Assembly (NCBI RefSeq): GCF_000143765.1
Contig: NZ_GL379770.1
Location: 124,001 to 188,000 of the forward strand
Direction: 5' to 3'
Source: Sphingobacterium spiritivorum ATCC 33861
Lineage (GTDB): Bacteria; Bacteroidota; Bacteroidia; Sphingobacteriales; Sphingobacteriaceae
Length of the DNA stretch: 64,000 nt
The position numbers and the translations under genes were made by a program. Each line of letters opens with the position of its first letter. Position 1 is the first letter of the stretch. Positions 27,642-35,080 of this stretch are shown here, one piece after another. Under the pieces are notes generated by a model that ran no database searches, was not told where the DNA came from, and was given only the letters and a program-made list of their open reading frames with translations.

Positions 27642-28388
27642 ATGAATACACATGAGCATACAGACCCGCCGAAAGTAAAAGTGATTTTCGAGCCGCAGAT
27701 AATAGAAGCAAATAAACCAGCTTATTTTGTTATTTCAGTTACAGAGGATGGTAAGAATGTTCCTTTGGAAGTCGTCCATACTATGAAAATGCATCTTCTG
27801 GTTGTCAATGAAGAATTGACATGGTTTGATCATATTCACCCCGAAAAGCAAGCAGACGGGACTTATTATGTCTCGGAAACTTTTCCATCAGCAGGAAAGT
27901 ATTTATTCTTTATTGACTATAAGCCGGTAGGTCTTCCGGCAAATGTAAGTATGAAACTTGTTGGAGTACAGGGGCGACGCCTTCGTCAGATACCAGAACA
28001 GGATATAAAATTGGTTTCAGTTGTTGATGGTTATACCGTTACTTTACTTAATGGCAATGATCTAAAGACAAATACAGGACAGAGCCTGCAATTTTCGATA
28101 GAAAAGGATGGTAAAAACCTGAATGAAAAGGACATGGAATCGTATCTGGGAGCAAATGCTCATATTGTAATGATCAGCCAGGCTGATAAGGATTTTCTTC
28201 ACATTCATCCGATGGCAGATCATCGCTTTCCTATATATGCACATACCTATATCAAAAAATCCGGATTATACAGAATGTGGGTACAGTTCAAAATAGACGG
28301 GAAGGTACATACAGCTGATTTTACTGTTCTGACCTCTGAGGGTGAGATGCAAGGCGGAGACCACAATAGTCATGGAGCCCATCATTAG
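27642..28388 (+). CDS. Histidine-rich protein with duplicated YtkA-like domain
   Basis: A 248-aa protein without a signal peptide. Two halves have the same pattern: MHLLVVNEELTWFDHIHPE (near 50-70) and AHIVMISQADKDFLHIHPM (near 175-195), each followed by a beta-sandwich segment. The C-terminus ends GGDHNSHGAHH. The HxHP signature recalls YtkA-like domains tied to copper or heavy-metal handling. I start at ATG 27642 (MNTHEHTDPPKVKV); the frame runs 10 codons further upstream from an earlier ATG. Metal binding is inferred from the histidines. Confidence 0.65.
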   Translation: MNTHEHTDPPKVKVIFEPQIIEANKPAYFVISVTEDGKNVPLEVVHTMKMHLLVVNEELTWFDHIHPEKQADGTYYVSETFPSAGKYLFFIDYKPVGLPANVSMKLVGVQGRRLRQIPEQDIKLVSVVDGYTVTLLNGNDLKTNTGQSLQFSIEKDGKNLNEKDMESYLGANAHIVMISQADKDFLHIHPMADHRFPIYAHTYIKKSGLYRMWVQFKIDGKVHTADFTVLTSEGEMQGGDHNSHGAHH

Positions 28389-28475
28389 ATGAATTCCATA
28401 CTCAAAAAAATCTAACAATTTTCTATTTTAATAAATCAAAAAACCGGTATAATCTGTACTTTATTATCCCGGAAT

Positions 28476-28515
28476 CAGGAAGGGCAGAAGCAGACATTTC
28501 TGCCCGCCTGTTTTT
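28476..28515 (+). terminator. Hairpin terminator after the His-rich gene
   Basis: An 8-bp core stem (GGGCAGAA 28482-28489 with 28498-28505) extends by CAGG/CCTG across a small internal loop and is followed by TTTTTATT on the plus strand. It lies between two convergent genes. Confidence 0.75.
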
Positions 28516-29677
28516 ATTGTTTATCAGACAAAGCTTTATCCAGTTCTTCTCCTAAAGTCGTTTCACGCTCCTCGTTATATCCGTATACGCTATAAGATAT
28601 ATACCCGTTTTTGTCAATAATATAGAAAAACGGGGCTCCGGGTGCGTTATATTTCTCTTTAATCTGCTGTGCATCATAAATGACAGGAAAATTGATTTGA
28701 TTAGTTGCTGTATACTGCATAAGTTCTTTTTTTGAACTGCCAAACAGGCTCAAAACCACTACTTCTTTGTTTTGATATTTATCTGTCAGATTATTCATCA
28801 TTCCTATTGACAGTTGATTACCAAGACAACTGATGTCCGTCATGAATAATAGTAGTGTCTTACCTGCAAAAGACTTTGAGGAATACGTGTTCTCTAACAT
28901 ATCTTTACCTGTCCATTCCGGCGCTGGAGTACCTTTTTTTAACAACTCTTTTTTCTCATAAGGTTTATAACCCGGAGGAATCTGAAAGTTTAACAGATAA
29001 TTTTTCCGGGAATTTATATTAAAATCCGAAAACACAGATCTGGAGTGCATCGAAAGTTCAATCGTGTTATTGTCTGCTGCATAGTTTGATTTTGAAATAA
29101 TAGTATAGCTTTTGGGTAGAAATGTAGTTTTATCCACAGCAAAATACATATTAATAAATGCTCTTTGTTCGTTAATAACCGAATCGAAAGCATTGACAAA
29201 AAAGTAGAAATAGTCCTGTCTGTCAATTGTGGTATCATTGAGTTGTTTTATTTTATCAGGAGCAGTTTGTTGTATTTTACTTACCGTTTTTTGTAGTTCT
29301 CCATCGGAGAATATATCCGCATTCCCTATCCTAAGAGCTTTATAATCTTTCGTCGTATACGTACCATCTTTTTCAAAATTATATATTTTTTTATCAGCAT
29401 AGACCGTTCTGGATGCATAATTTTTATCCTTTATTGTCGTACTGACGTCTGCATATGGTAATTTATAGTTGGGGTCAAAGAAAACAGTTACCTCCCTGTA
29501 GATTGTAGTGGTGTCATTTCCAAAGGGATTTTTATCATAGCTTATCTGATTATAGGATATACTTTCAATTTTTTCCAGTTGCTTAAGCATGCTTTCAACT
29601 GGTTTAATTGAGGTTGATTGAGCATACAGCTGAACTGCCAAGAGGTTGAAAGCAATAAGCGTAATTATAGTTCTCAT
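28514..29677 (-). CDS. Secreted TlpA/AhpC-like thioredoxin-fold protein lacking CxxC
   Basis: A 387-aa exported protein. A signal peptide (MRTIITLIAFNLLAVQLYAQ) precedes an N-terminal lipoprotein-carrier-like beta domain (about 25-245) and a C-terminal thioredoxin-fold domain beginning at KGTPAPEWTGKDMLENTYSS. The active-site position reads TDISCLGNQLS, so only one cysteine of the CxxC pair remains. A peroxiredoxin-like or structural role is therefore more likely than disulfide reduction. The layout, beta domain plus thioredoxin domain, is common in Bacteroidetes. It is probably monocistronic. Confidence 0.75.
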   Translation of the reverse strand: MRTIITLIAFNLLAVQLYAQSTSIKPVESMLKQLEKIESISYNQISYDKNPFGNDTTTIYREVTVFFDPNYKLPYADVSTTIKDKNYASRTVYADKKIYNFEKDGTYTTKDYKALRIGNADIFSDGELQKTVSKIQQTAPDKIKQLNDTTIDRQDYFYFFVNAFDSVINEQRAFINMYFAVDKTTFLPKSYTIISKSNYAADNNTIELSMHSRSVFSDFNINSRKNYLLNFQIPPGYKPYEKKELLKKGTPAPEWTGKDMLENTYSSKSFAGKTLLLFMTDISCLGNQLSIGMMNNLTDKYQNKEVVVLSLFGSSKKELMQYTATNQINFPVIYDAQQIKEKYNAPGAPFFYIIDKNGYISYSVYGYNEERETTLGEELDKALSDKQ

Positions 29678-29768
29678 TTTAATAGCTGTAATGTTTTAAA
29701 TATTCTTGTCCGGATATTTAGGTGTCAATCTGCATGCAAATTAAGAGTAGCCTGTTCTTTATTATTCT

Positions 29769-30266
29769 CTATACTGAACTTGTCCAATTTGAACTTGCCA
29801 GCACTACAGATGTTTCTATTTGTCGGATGGGAATTGTCCAGTATCTGGGTAATAAAACATTTATTTCTGATCTTTCTAAAAGTCTAAATCCATTTTTAAG
29901 ATAAAAACTAATTGCCCACTTTGCATCTGTCCAAGTGCCAATAAGTACAGGTGTTGTCGCCATTGAATTGAGATGCGCTAATAATTGTCTTCCTATACCT
30001 TTACTTCTTTCCTTTGTCCGAACATAGGCATGCCGAATAAGTGTGACTTCACCTTTGTATTGAATTCCCATTACACCAATAAGTGTGTTACCTTCTTTGT
30101 ACCCCCAGAATTCAACACCATCAGCAATTTGGTTTTTTAATTCAAGTTCGCTCATATATGGTTCATGCCATCTATCATCAGGAATTACCCCTTTATAAGC
30201 AATTGATGCATCGTTAATAATTTCATAAATTTCATTAAAGTCCTTTTGTTCACATTTTATAATCAT
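29769..30266 (-). CDS. GNAT-family N-acetyltransferase
   Basis: A 165-aa acetyl-CoA-dependent acetyltransferase. Motif A is RSKGIGRQLLAHL, preceded by VTLIRHAYVRTKE; motif B-like WAISFYLKNGFRLLE follows. The substrate is unknown. The last 15 residues (SVVLASSNWTSSV region) lack the usual hydrophobic pattern and may be a weak C-terminal extension. No clear operon partners. Confidence 0.85.
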   Translation of the reverse strand: MIIKCEQKDFNEIYEIINDASIAYKGVIPDDRWHEPYMSELELKNQIADGVEFWGYKEGNTLIGVMGIQYKGEVTLIRHAYVRTKERSKGIGRQLLAHLNSMATTPVLIGTWTDAKWAISFYLKNGFRLLERSEINVLLPRYWTIPIRQIETSVVLASSNWTSSV

Positions 30267-30412
30267 AAAGTTTCATTTTTTACCTGGGATAGCCAACTTC
30301 TAATATCAGAAATTAATAGCAGAGCTACAAGATGCAGATGTGTTAAGAAAGATTAATAAAAAAATCTGGTAACAGATAGCTCCGTTTTTAATATTGTCTT
30401 CCTGTTTATAGT

Positions 30413-30440
30413 AAAAAGCCAGTCCCAAAAGTGGAACTGG
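30413..30440 (-). terminator. Terminator of the small lipoprotein gene
   Basis: An 8-bp stem with one mismatch (CCAGTCCC 30419-30426 with GGAACTGG 30433-30440) is followed on the minus strand by CTTTTTAC, giving a U-tract. Confidence 0.7.
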
Positions 30441-30471
30441 TTCCTTAAAATATATTAAAAATAAAAAATGC

Positions 30472-30879
30472 CTAGAAAATATATTCAATTGATCCTTTTA
30501 AACTATCTGCTGCAGATTTGAAGGATTCTGTTTTTACGACCTGATCATCGACTTTGATCTCAAAGGTGATTTCTCCGTTTCCGGCAGATGCAAAAGCTAA
30601 TTTTGCTTTCTCGCCTTGTTTAGAAATCAATCTTGGAAAGGATTTATTGAATGGAACTTGTCCGTTTGTTTGTACGGAGTCTTTTCCTGTACTGTCTGTA
30701 AAGGTCAACTTACCGATTTTTATATCCTTTGATTTTGAAGTAATGCTATAAGCAATTTTCACATTTTTGGGATATATGGATACATTGTCATCATCTTCAT
30801 CACAGGAATACAATAAAGTTATACCTAATAATACTGTAAGAGCTGCTAAAATACCTGATTTGAAATTCATCTTTTTCAT
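30472..30879 (-). CDS. Small lipoprotein of unknown function
   Basis: A 135-aa protein. The signal ends in lipobox LLYSC (Cys near 26), followed by an acidic DEDDDN stretch. The mature part is a beta-rich domain (IAYSITSKSKDIKIGKLTF, GEITFEIKVDDQVVKTESF). The frame has a second possible start three codons in. No family is recognised. Lipobox plus acidic linker fits the Bacteroidetes lipoprotein export signal for surface display, so it may face outward. Confidence 0.75.
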   Translation of the reverse strand: MKKMNFKSGILAALTVLLGITLLYSCDEDDDNVSIYPKNVKIAYSITSKSKDIKIGKLTFTDSTGKDSVQTNGQVPFNKSFPRLISKQGEKAKLAFASAGNGEITFEIKVDDQVVKTESFKSAADSLKGSIEYIF

Positions 30880-31060
30880 TTCTTTTATGTTAAAGTTTAA
30901 AACTAATTAGATGACTGCCGGCAAATCATTTCTTTCACTAATCTAAACGCTGGCGACATGATTTTTGCTACAGTAAGATTTTTTTAAGATGATCTTATGT
31001 TGATTTGTAAATTTAATCATCTGATAATCAGTATTTTGTGATTTTATTTTCTTTTTACTA

Positions 31061-31094
31061 TTGTGTAATTAAAAATATGCTCTACATTTGTAGA
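31061..31094 (+). promoter_or_regulatory. blaI promoter and overlapping BlaI-type operator
   Basis: A -33-like TTG (31061-31063) lies 19 nt before the -7 box TACATTTG (31083-31090). The -7 box sits inside the perfect palindrome TCTACA-TT-TGTAGA (31081-31094), which matches the TACAnnTGTA core known for BlaI/MecI operators. The ATG follows immediately at 31095, so BlaI binding would block both promoter and start. Confidence 0.75.
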
Positions 31095-31490
31095 ATGAAT
31101 TCTAATAATATAGAGACGAGTTTATCCAAAAAGGAAGAAGAGTTGATGGATTATATCTGGCAATCGGGCAAACCATTTCTGAAAGATATCATCGAATGTT
31201 ATCCTGATCCCAAACCCGCTACCACAACAATTGCAACGTTGCTGAAGCGTTTACAGGATAAAGGGGTGATTGATTATGAGACGTTTGGTAATTCGAGAAG
31301 ATATTTTCCGTTAATTAAAAAAGACGCCTATTTTTCAAATCAGATGAGCGGAATGATTAAGCAGTTTTTCAATGATTCAGCACTTCAGTTTGCTTCTTTT
31401 TTTACAACTTCATCCAACCTGAGTGATAAAGAGCTGGAAAGCTTAAGAAAAATAGTAGACCAAGAACTTAAAAAAAGAAAAGATGATTGA
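31095..31490 (+). CDS. BlaI/MecI/CopY-family transcriptional repressor
   Basis: A 131-aa repressor with a winged-helix domain (LSKKEEELMDYIWQSGKPF, then TTTIATLLKRLQDKGVIDYE and a wing with SRRYFPLI) and a C-terminal dimerisation helix region. BlaI-type repressors are cleaved or released after a BlaR1-type sensor is activated. The start at ATG 31095 is fixed by the -7 box just upstream; earlier GTG and ATG codons in frame lie within or before the promoter. Its stop overlaps the next gene by 8 nt. A role beyond beta-lactam sensing is likely, since no beta-lactamase is nearby. Confidence 0.88.
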   Translation: MNSNNIETSLSKKEEELMDYIWQSGKPFLKDIIECYPDPKPATTTIATLLKRLQDKGVIDYETFGNSRRYFPLIKKDAYFSNQMSGMIKQFFNDSALQFASFFTTSSNLSDKELESLRKIVDQELKKRKDD

Positions 31491-33276
31491 TTTTGTTCTG
31501 AAATTCCTGGCAACCTCCACAATATTTATTGTGTTGTATTTTGTACTGCTGCAGTATGTGAAATCTTTTAAAATCAACAGATGGTACTTATTATCTTCTC
31601 TGATTTTAGCTTTAATGATCCCTTTCTTTGTATTTGAAGTGGAGGAACCTGCGATGGCGATACCTTTGATAGAAGAGATACCTGCAGTACAGTATGAGGC
31701 ACCGCTGGCGCCACAATATGATTTTGTTGAGACTGCTCAACAAGTTGAAGTACAGGCTGTACCTCCCGTTGAGAATTCGAGACCTGTTATCTATGATATT
31801 ATTATAGGTGTAATGGTTCTTTATTTTGTCGGGGCGGTGGTCATGGCTATTCGTTTCAATAAAAATCTGAGGAGATTATACCGTAAGATTGTTAATGCTG
31901 AACAGATCAGAGAATATGAGGTAACGATAGTTCTGTTAGATGAGCCGATATCTCCGTTCAGTTTTTTCAGATTTCTTTTTGTAAACAGAGATGAATACCG
32001 TAGTGGTCTGGAAAAAGATATTCTTCGTCATGAAATGGCTCATATTAGGCAGAATCACACCTGGGATGTCATATTTATAGAAACATTACTGGTTTTCTTC
32101 TGGTTCAATCCGGCCTTGTATTTTTACAGAAAAGCTATCCAGACAAATCATGAATTTTTAGCAGATGAGGCTGTCGTGTCTACAGGCAACCATTTTAACT
32201 ACTTGTCATTACTTATTAATACTGTTTCTCAGAAGCATATCACCACATTAGTGAGTCCGTTTAACCATTCATTAATTAAAAAGAGATTACTTATGATTAC
32301 CCGTAAACCATCACAGTTGAGATCACACGCATTTCAATTGTTCAGCGTCCTGATATTACTGGCAACAATTGCTATATTCAGTGAACGCACATATGCAAAA
32401 GCAGAAAATCCTGCTGGTGCAGATAATACTTCTTCGAATACTGACCTTATGTCGGGAGTATCCCATGAAGTGTGTACAGATACTATCATTCAGAATGCTG
32501 TACAAAGGGATACTATTGTGGATTCTCTGCAGGCTTTGGATGCACTGGCTATAAAACCTGCAGCGCCGTTAAATGTACAGACGCCGGTAAATCTTAATCT
32601 GAACTTTGACTCATTGGGTCTTTCAAAAGATCTGGCATATTTATCTTCCCCTGAGTTTATAAATGGTATTGTAGATGTTGAAGGTCTAAGTAAAATGATC
32701 AGCGAGACTGTAGGATCAAAGGAGTTTACTGCTAATCTGCAGAAGTTAACAGATAAAACAATAAAGGACTCTGAATATTACAATTCTCCTGAATTCAAAG
32801 CACATATTAAGAAAATAGAAAAGGACGCTGCTAAAACCGAGGCTTATTATAATTCCCGTAAATTTAAATCAAATATTAAGAAAATAGAGGATAATGCAGC
32901 CAAAATCGAAGCAAAATATAATTCACCTGAATTTAAGGCACATATCAAGAAAATAGAGGATGATGCAGCCAAAATAGAGGCTTATTATAATTCCCCTGAA
33001 TTCAAAGCAAAGATTGCAAAAATAGAACGTGAAGCGGAAGAAAGTGCCCGTAAAGCAGAAGAGGCGAGAATTAACTCCCCAGAGTTCAAAGCAAAGATTG
33101 CAAAAATAGAACGTGAGGCGGAGGAAAGGGCCCGTAAAGCAGAAGAGGCGAGGATTAATTCTCCTGAATTCAAAGCAAAGATCGAAAAGATCGAACGTGA
33201 AGCGGAGGAGCAAGGTCGAAAGGCGGCAGAAAAAGCAAGAAAAGCTGCAGAAGCCAGAGCTTTAAAATCCAACTGA
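31483..33276 (+). CDS. BlaR1/MecR1-like M56 membrane metalloprotease with C-terminal repeats
   Basis: A 597-aa membrane protease. TM segments fall near 5-25, 36-53, 105-122, 198-212 and 283-300. The zinc motif HEMAH (183-187) and the third ligand region NHEFLADEA (about 222-230) define peptidase M56. BlaR1 has a C-terminal penicillin-binding sensor; here the C-terminus instead carries a low-complexity linker and six repeats of NSPEFKAxIxKIE (from residue 434). The target should be the overlapping BlaI repressor, and the signal sensed is unknown. The translational overlap supports co-production with BlaI. Confidence 0.85.
   Translation: MIDFVLKFLATSTIFIVLYFVLLQYVKSFKINRWYLLSSLILALMIPFFVFEVEEPAMAIPLIEEIPAVQYEAPLAPQYDFVETAQQVEVQAVPPVENSRPVIYDIIIGVMVLYFVGAVVMAIRFNKNLRRLYRKIVNAEQIREYEVTIVLLDEPISPFSFFRFLFVNRDEYRSGLEKDILRHEMAHIRQNHTWDVIFIETLLVFFWFNPALYFYRKAIQTNHEFLADEAVVSTGNHFNYLSLLINTVSQKHITTLVSPFNHSLIKKRLLMITRKPSQLRSHAFQLFSVLILLATIAIFSERTYAKAENPAGADNTSSNTDLMSGVSHEVCTDTIIQNAVQRDTIVDSLQALDALAIKPAAPLNVQTPVNLNLNFDSLGLSKDLAYLSSPEFINGIVDVEGLSKMISETVGSKEFTANLQKLTDKTIKDSEYYNSPEFKAHIKKIEKDAAKTEAYYNSRKFKSNIKKIEDNAAKIEAKYNSPEFKAHIKKIEDDAAKIEAYYNSPEFKAKIAKIEREAEESARKAEEARINSPEFKAKIAKIEREAEERARKAEEARINSPEFKAKIEKIEREAEEQGRKAAEKARKAAEARALKSN
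32782..33276 (+). repeat. Six tandem coding repeats in the M56 protease
   Basis: Repeat units start at 32782, 32851 and 32920 (69-nt units), then 32989, 33073 and 33157 (84-nt units from the fourth on). Each encodes N-S-[PR]-[EK]-F-K-x-x-I-x-K-I-E followed by an alanine/glutamate-rich helix. The pattern suggests a growing helical coiled region, and the last copies are nearly identical at DNA level, so recent expansion is likely. Confidence 0.85.
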
Positions 33277-33350
33277 ATTATCTGATTATTATAGTGTAGT
33301 ACACAAAAAAGAAATTGTTTTATATGTTTATGTTGGCGCGAGGCTTAACG

Positions 33351-33380
33351 AGAAAGAGGGGATTTTTTCCCCTCTTTTCT
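33351..33380. terminator. Bidirectional terminator between M56 protease and cupin genes
   Basis: Stem AAGAGGGG (33354-33361) with CCCCTCTT (33369-33376), flanked by A-rich left and T-rich right sides. It serves the convergent genes on both strands. Confidence 0.8.
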
Positions 33381-33381
33381 T

Positions 33382-33882
33382 TTATCTTCCAAAGTCATCC
33401 TGTACCCGGACAATGTCATCCTCATCGGAAGGATTGTCAATATCCGTATGTTGCCAGATTTCTGCCAATACACCATATTCGGATAATCCTACCAGACGGT
33501 GACGTTCGCCCTGACGAAGTTTAATGCTTTCACCTGTTGTAAGTTTTTTAAGTTCCTGCTCATCATCTGTATCACTTGTCACCACACCAACAGTACCTTT
33601 GATTACTCTCCAGATTTCTGCACGGCGGTGGTGATACTGCCATGAAAGACGTTTTTCAGGAGCAACGATCAGAATTTTAGGACTTAATTTGCCTGAAATC
33701 TTAAGATCCTGTACATTCAGACCTTCGAAGTATTCATCTGCAAACTGCTGTGCCTGATCTTCATTTATCACAAAAAAACCTCCCCACGGACGGGTTTGAT
33801 CTTGTTTTTCGATGCCAAATCCTTTGTCTGTAAGGATTTTCTCTATTTCACTGAATAATTCGGCTTTATCTACGTATTCCAT
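33382..33882 (-). CDS. Cupin-domain protein (mannose-6-phosphate isomerase type II-like)
   Basis: A 166-aa protein with a cupin barrel: RPWGGFFVINED, then LSWQYHHRRAEIWRVIKGT with the metal-ligand HHxxxxE cluster, and IKLRQGERHRLVG. This matches the C-terminal isomerase domain of bifunctional ManC/PMI type II proteins, here stand-alone. The probable substrate is a sugar phosphate. I start at MEYVDKAELF (ATG 33882); the frame extends 19 codons upstream. Confidence 0.75.
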   Translation of the reverse strand: MEYVDKAELFSEIEKILTDKGFGIEKQDQTRPWGGFFVINEDQAQQFADEYFEGLNVQDLKISGKLSPKILIVAPEKRLSWQYHHRRAEIWRVIKGTVGVVTSDTDDEQELKKLTTGESIKLRQGERHRLVGLSEYGVLAEIWQHTDIDNPSDEDDIVRVQDDFGR

Positions 33883-33971
33883 TTTTATTGATTTACTTAA
33901 AAGGGTGAAGTTAGGATTTTTTTTAAAATTATGTATCAACTATTGTTACTTTCAATTCACAAATTAATATC

Positions 33972-33979
33972 TACCTTTG
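33972..33979 (+). promoter_or_regulatory. -7 element of the imelysin-like gene
   Basis: TACCTTTG fits TAnnTTTG, 24 nt before the ATG at 34004. It overlaps an in-frame TTG, which argues against that longer start. Confidence 0.55.
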
Positions 33980-34003
33980 CGGACGTTTTTAGTAACTCAA
34001 TTT

Positions 34004-34990
34004 ATGAAAAACAGGTTTTTGGGCTTGGTGATATTGCCGGTCCTGGTGAGTTGTTCCGCAGGTCAGGATAAAATTAATACACAGATTAAGATTATTGACA
34101 ATATTGAATCCCATATCATTATTCCCACGCATCAGCTTCTTTGTGAACGTGTTATTGATTTGCAGGGAGCGATCCAACGTATAGAAATCGGTAATGATAT
34201 TTCCCTTTTGCAGGCAAGAGATGCCTGGGTAGAGACCCGTGAATTATGGGAACAGGCAGAAGGATATGCGATAGGAGAGAGTAAAATTGTCCGCATCCGT
34301 CAGCGAATGGATGAAAGTACCTATCCTTTATCCCAACAGCAGCCTGACCGGATCAATAAAGGTGAATTTCAGCAGATAGAATACATTTTATGGGGTTCTG
34401 ATGGTATGCGTATGGCTGCTGATCTGACAGAGACGGATCTGGCTTCTTTAATGACCATTTCTGATAGTATGGTTGTGCAAACGAATCAATTGCTGGCGTT
34501 TGCAAAAGAAACAGCTTGGACAAAGACAAAGTTAAAAGCTAAAAATGAAGAACAACGTTCTCAGATCTGTCAGCAGCGTATGAAAGACTATGTGGGCGGT
34601 ATGATAGGAGTGACGCAACAAATTTTGGAGACTAAGATTACAGAACCTGATGCTCCGATATCTGCTGTTCAGATAGAAGAACCCTATAGTGATAATACAA
34701 AATCTGATATCCTCAATAATATTATTGCTATTGAAAATCTGTATACAGGCAGATTGGATCTGCACAAAGGAGCAGGAATAGCAGCGGTAGTAGATCGTCA
34801 GGATAAAGTATTGGATGAAACTTTACGTAAGTCTATAGAAGATTCTAAAAAAGCTATAAATGCGTTACCCGAATCTTACAGCATGGCGCTGTCCAATGAC
34901 AGAGATGCGGTACTGGTAGCAAAGGTTAAATTGCAAACGCTTCAGGAACTGCTTAAAGACCGTTTATTACCATTGGTATCTCAGATCTGA
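34004..34990 (+). CDS. Imelysin/EfeO-like (M75-type) lipoprotein
   Basis: A 328-aa exported protein. The signal MKNRFLGLVILPVLVSCSAG has a lipobox (VSC, Cys near 17). The helical domain resembles imelysin-like proteins (EfeO, IrpA), bacterial periplasmic iron-handling proteins: RELWEQAEGYAIG, then FQQIEYILWGSDG. The family motif GxHxxE has Gln where His is expected (FQQIE), so metal binding by that residue is doubtful. It ends just before a strong terminator. Confidence 0.7.
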   Translation: MKNRFLGLVILPVLVSCSAGQDKINTQIKIIDNIESHIIIPTHQLLCERVIDLQGAIQRIEIGNDISLLQARDAWVETRELWEQAEGYAIGESKIVRIRQRMDESTYPLSQQQPDRINKGEFQQIEYILWGSDGMRMAADLTETDLASLMTISDSMVVQTNQLLAFAKETAWTKTKLKAKNEEQRSQICQQRMKDYVGGMIGVTQQILETKITEPDAPISAVQIEEPYSDNTKSDILNNIIAIENLYTGRLDLHKGAGIAAVVDRQDKVLDETLRKSIEDSKKAINALPESYSMALSNDRDAVLVAKVKLQTLQELLKDRLLPLVSQI

Positions 34991-35019
34991 GATAGACAGT
35001 TTTTATTTGTTATTTTTGT

Positions 35020-35055
35020 AAAAGATACCTTGTCATATGGTATCTTTTATTTTTT
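35020..35055 (+). terminator. Terminator of the imelysin-like gene
   Basis: A perfect 10-bp stem (AAAAGATACC 35020-35029 with 35039-35048), a 9-nt loop and a following T-rich run. A -7-like TATTTTTG (35011-35018) just before it could also start helicase transcription inside the hairpin. Confidence 0.75.
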
Positions 35056-35080
35056 ATGATTATTCCGATTATTTTTTCTC

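Noticed and set aside
32985..33272. A long open frame on the minus strand opposite the repeat tail of the M56 protease.
   Set aside because: It is an out-of-frame shadow of the coding repeats, which keep a regular protein pattern on the plus strand.
32782..33276. The regular DNA repeats here might look like a CRISPR or satellite array.
   Set aside because: Repeats are 69 or 84 nt, in frame, with conserved codons and no unique spacers.
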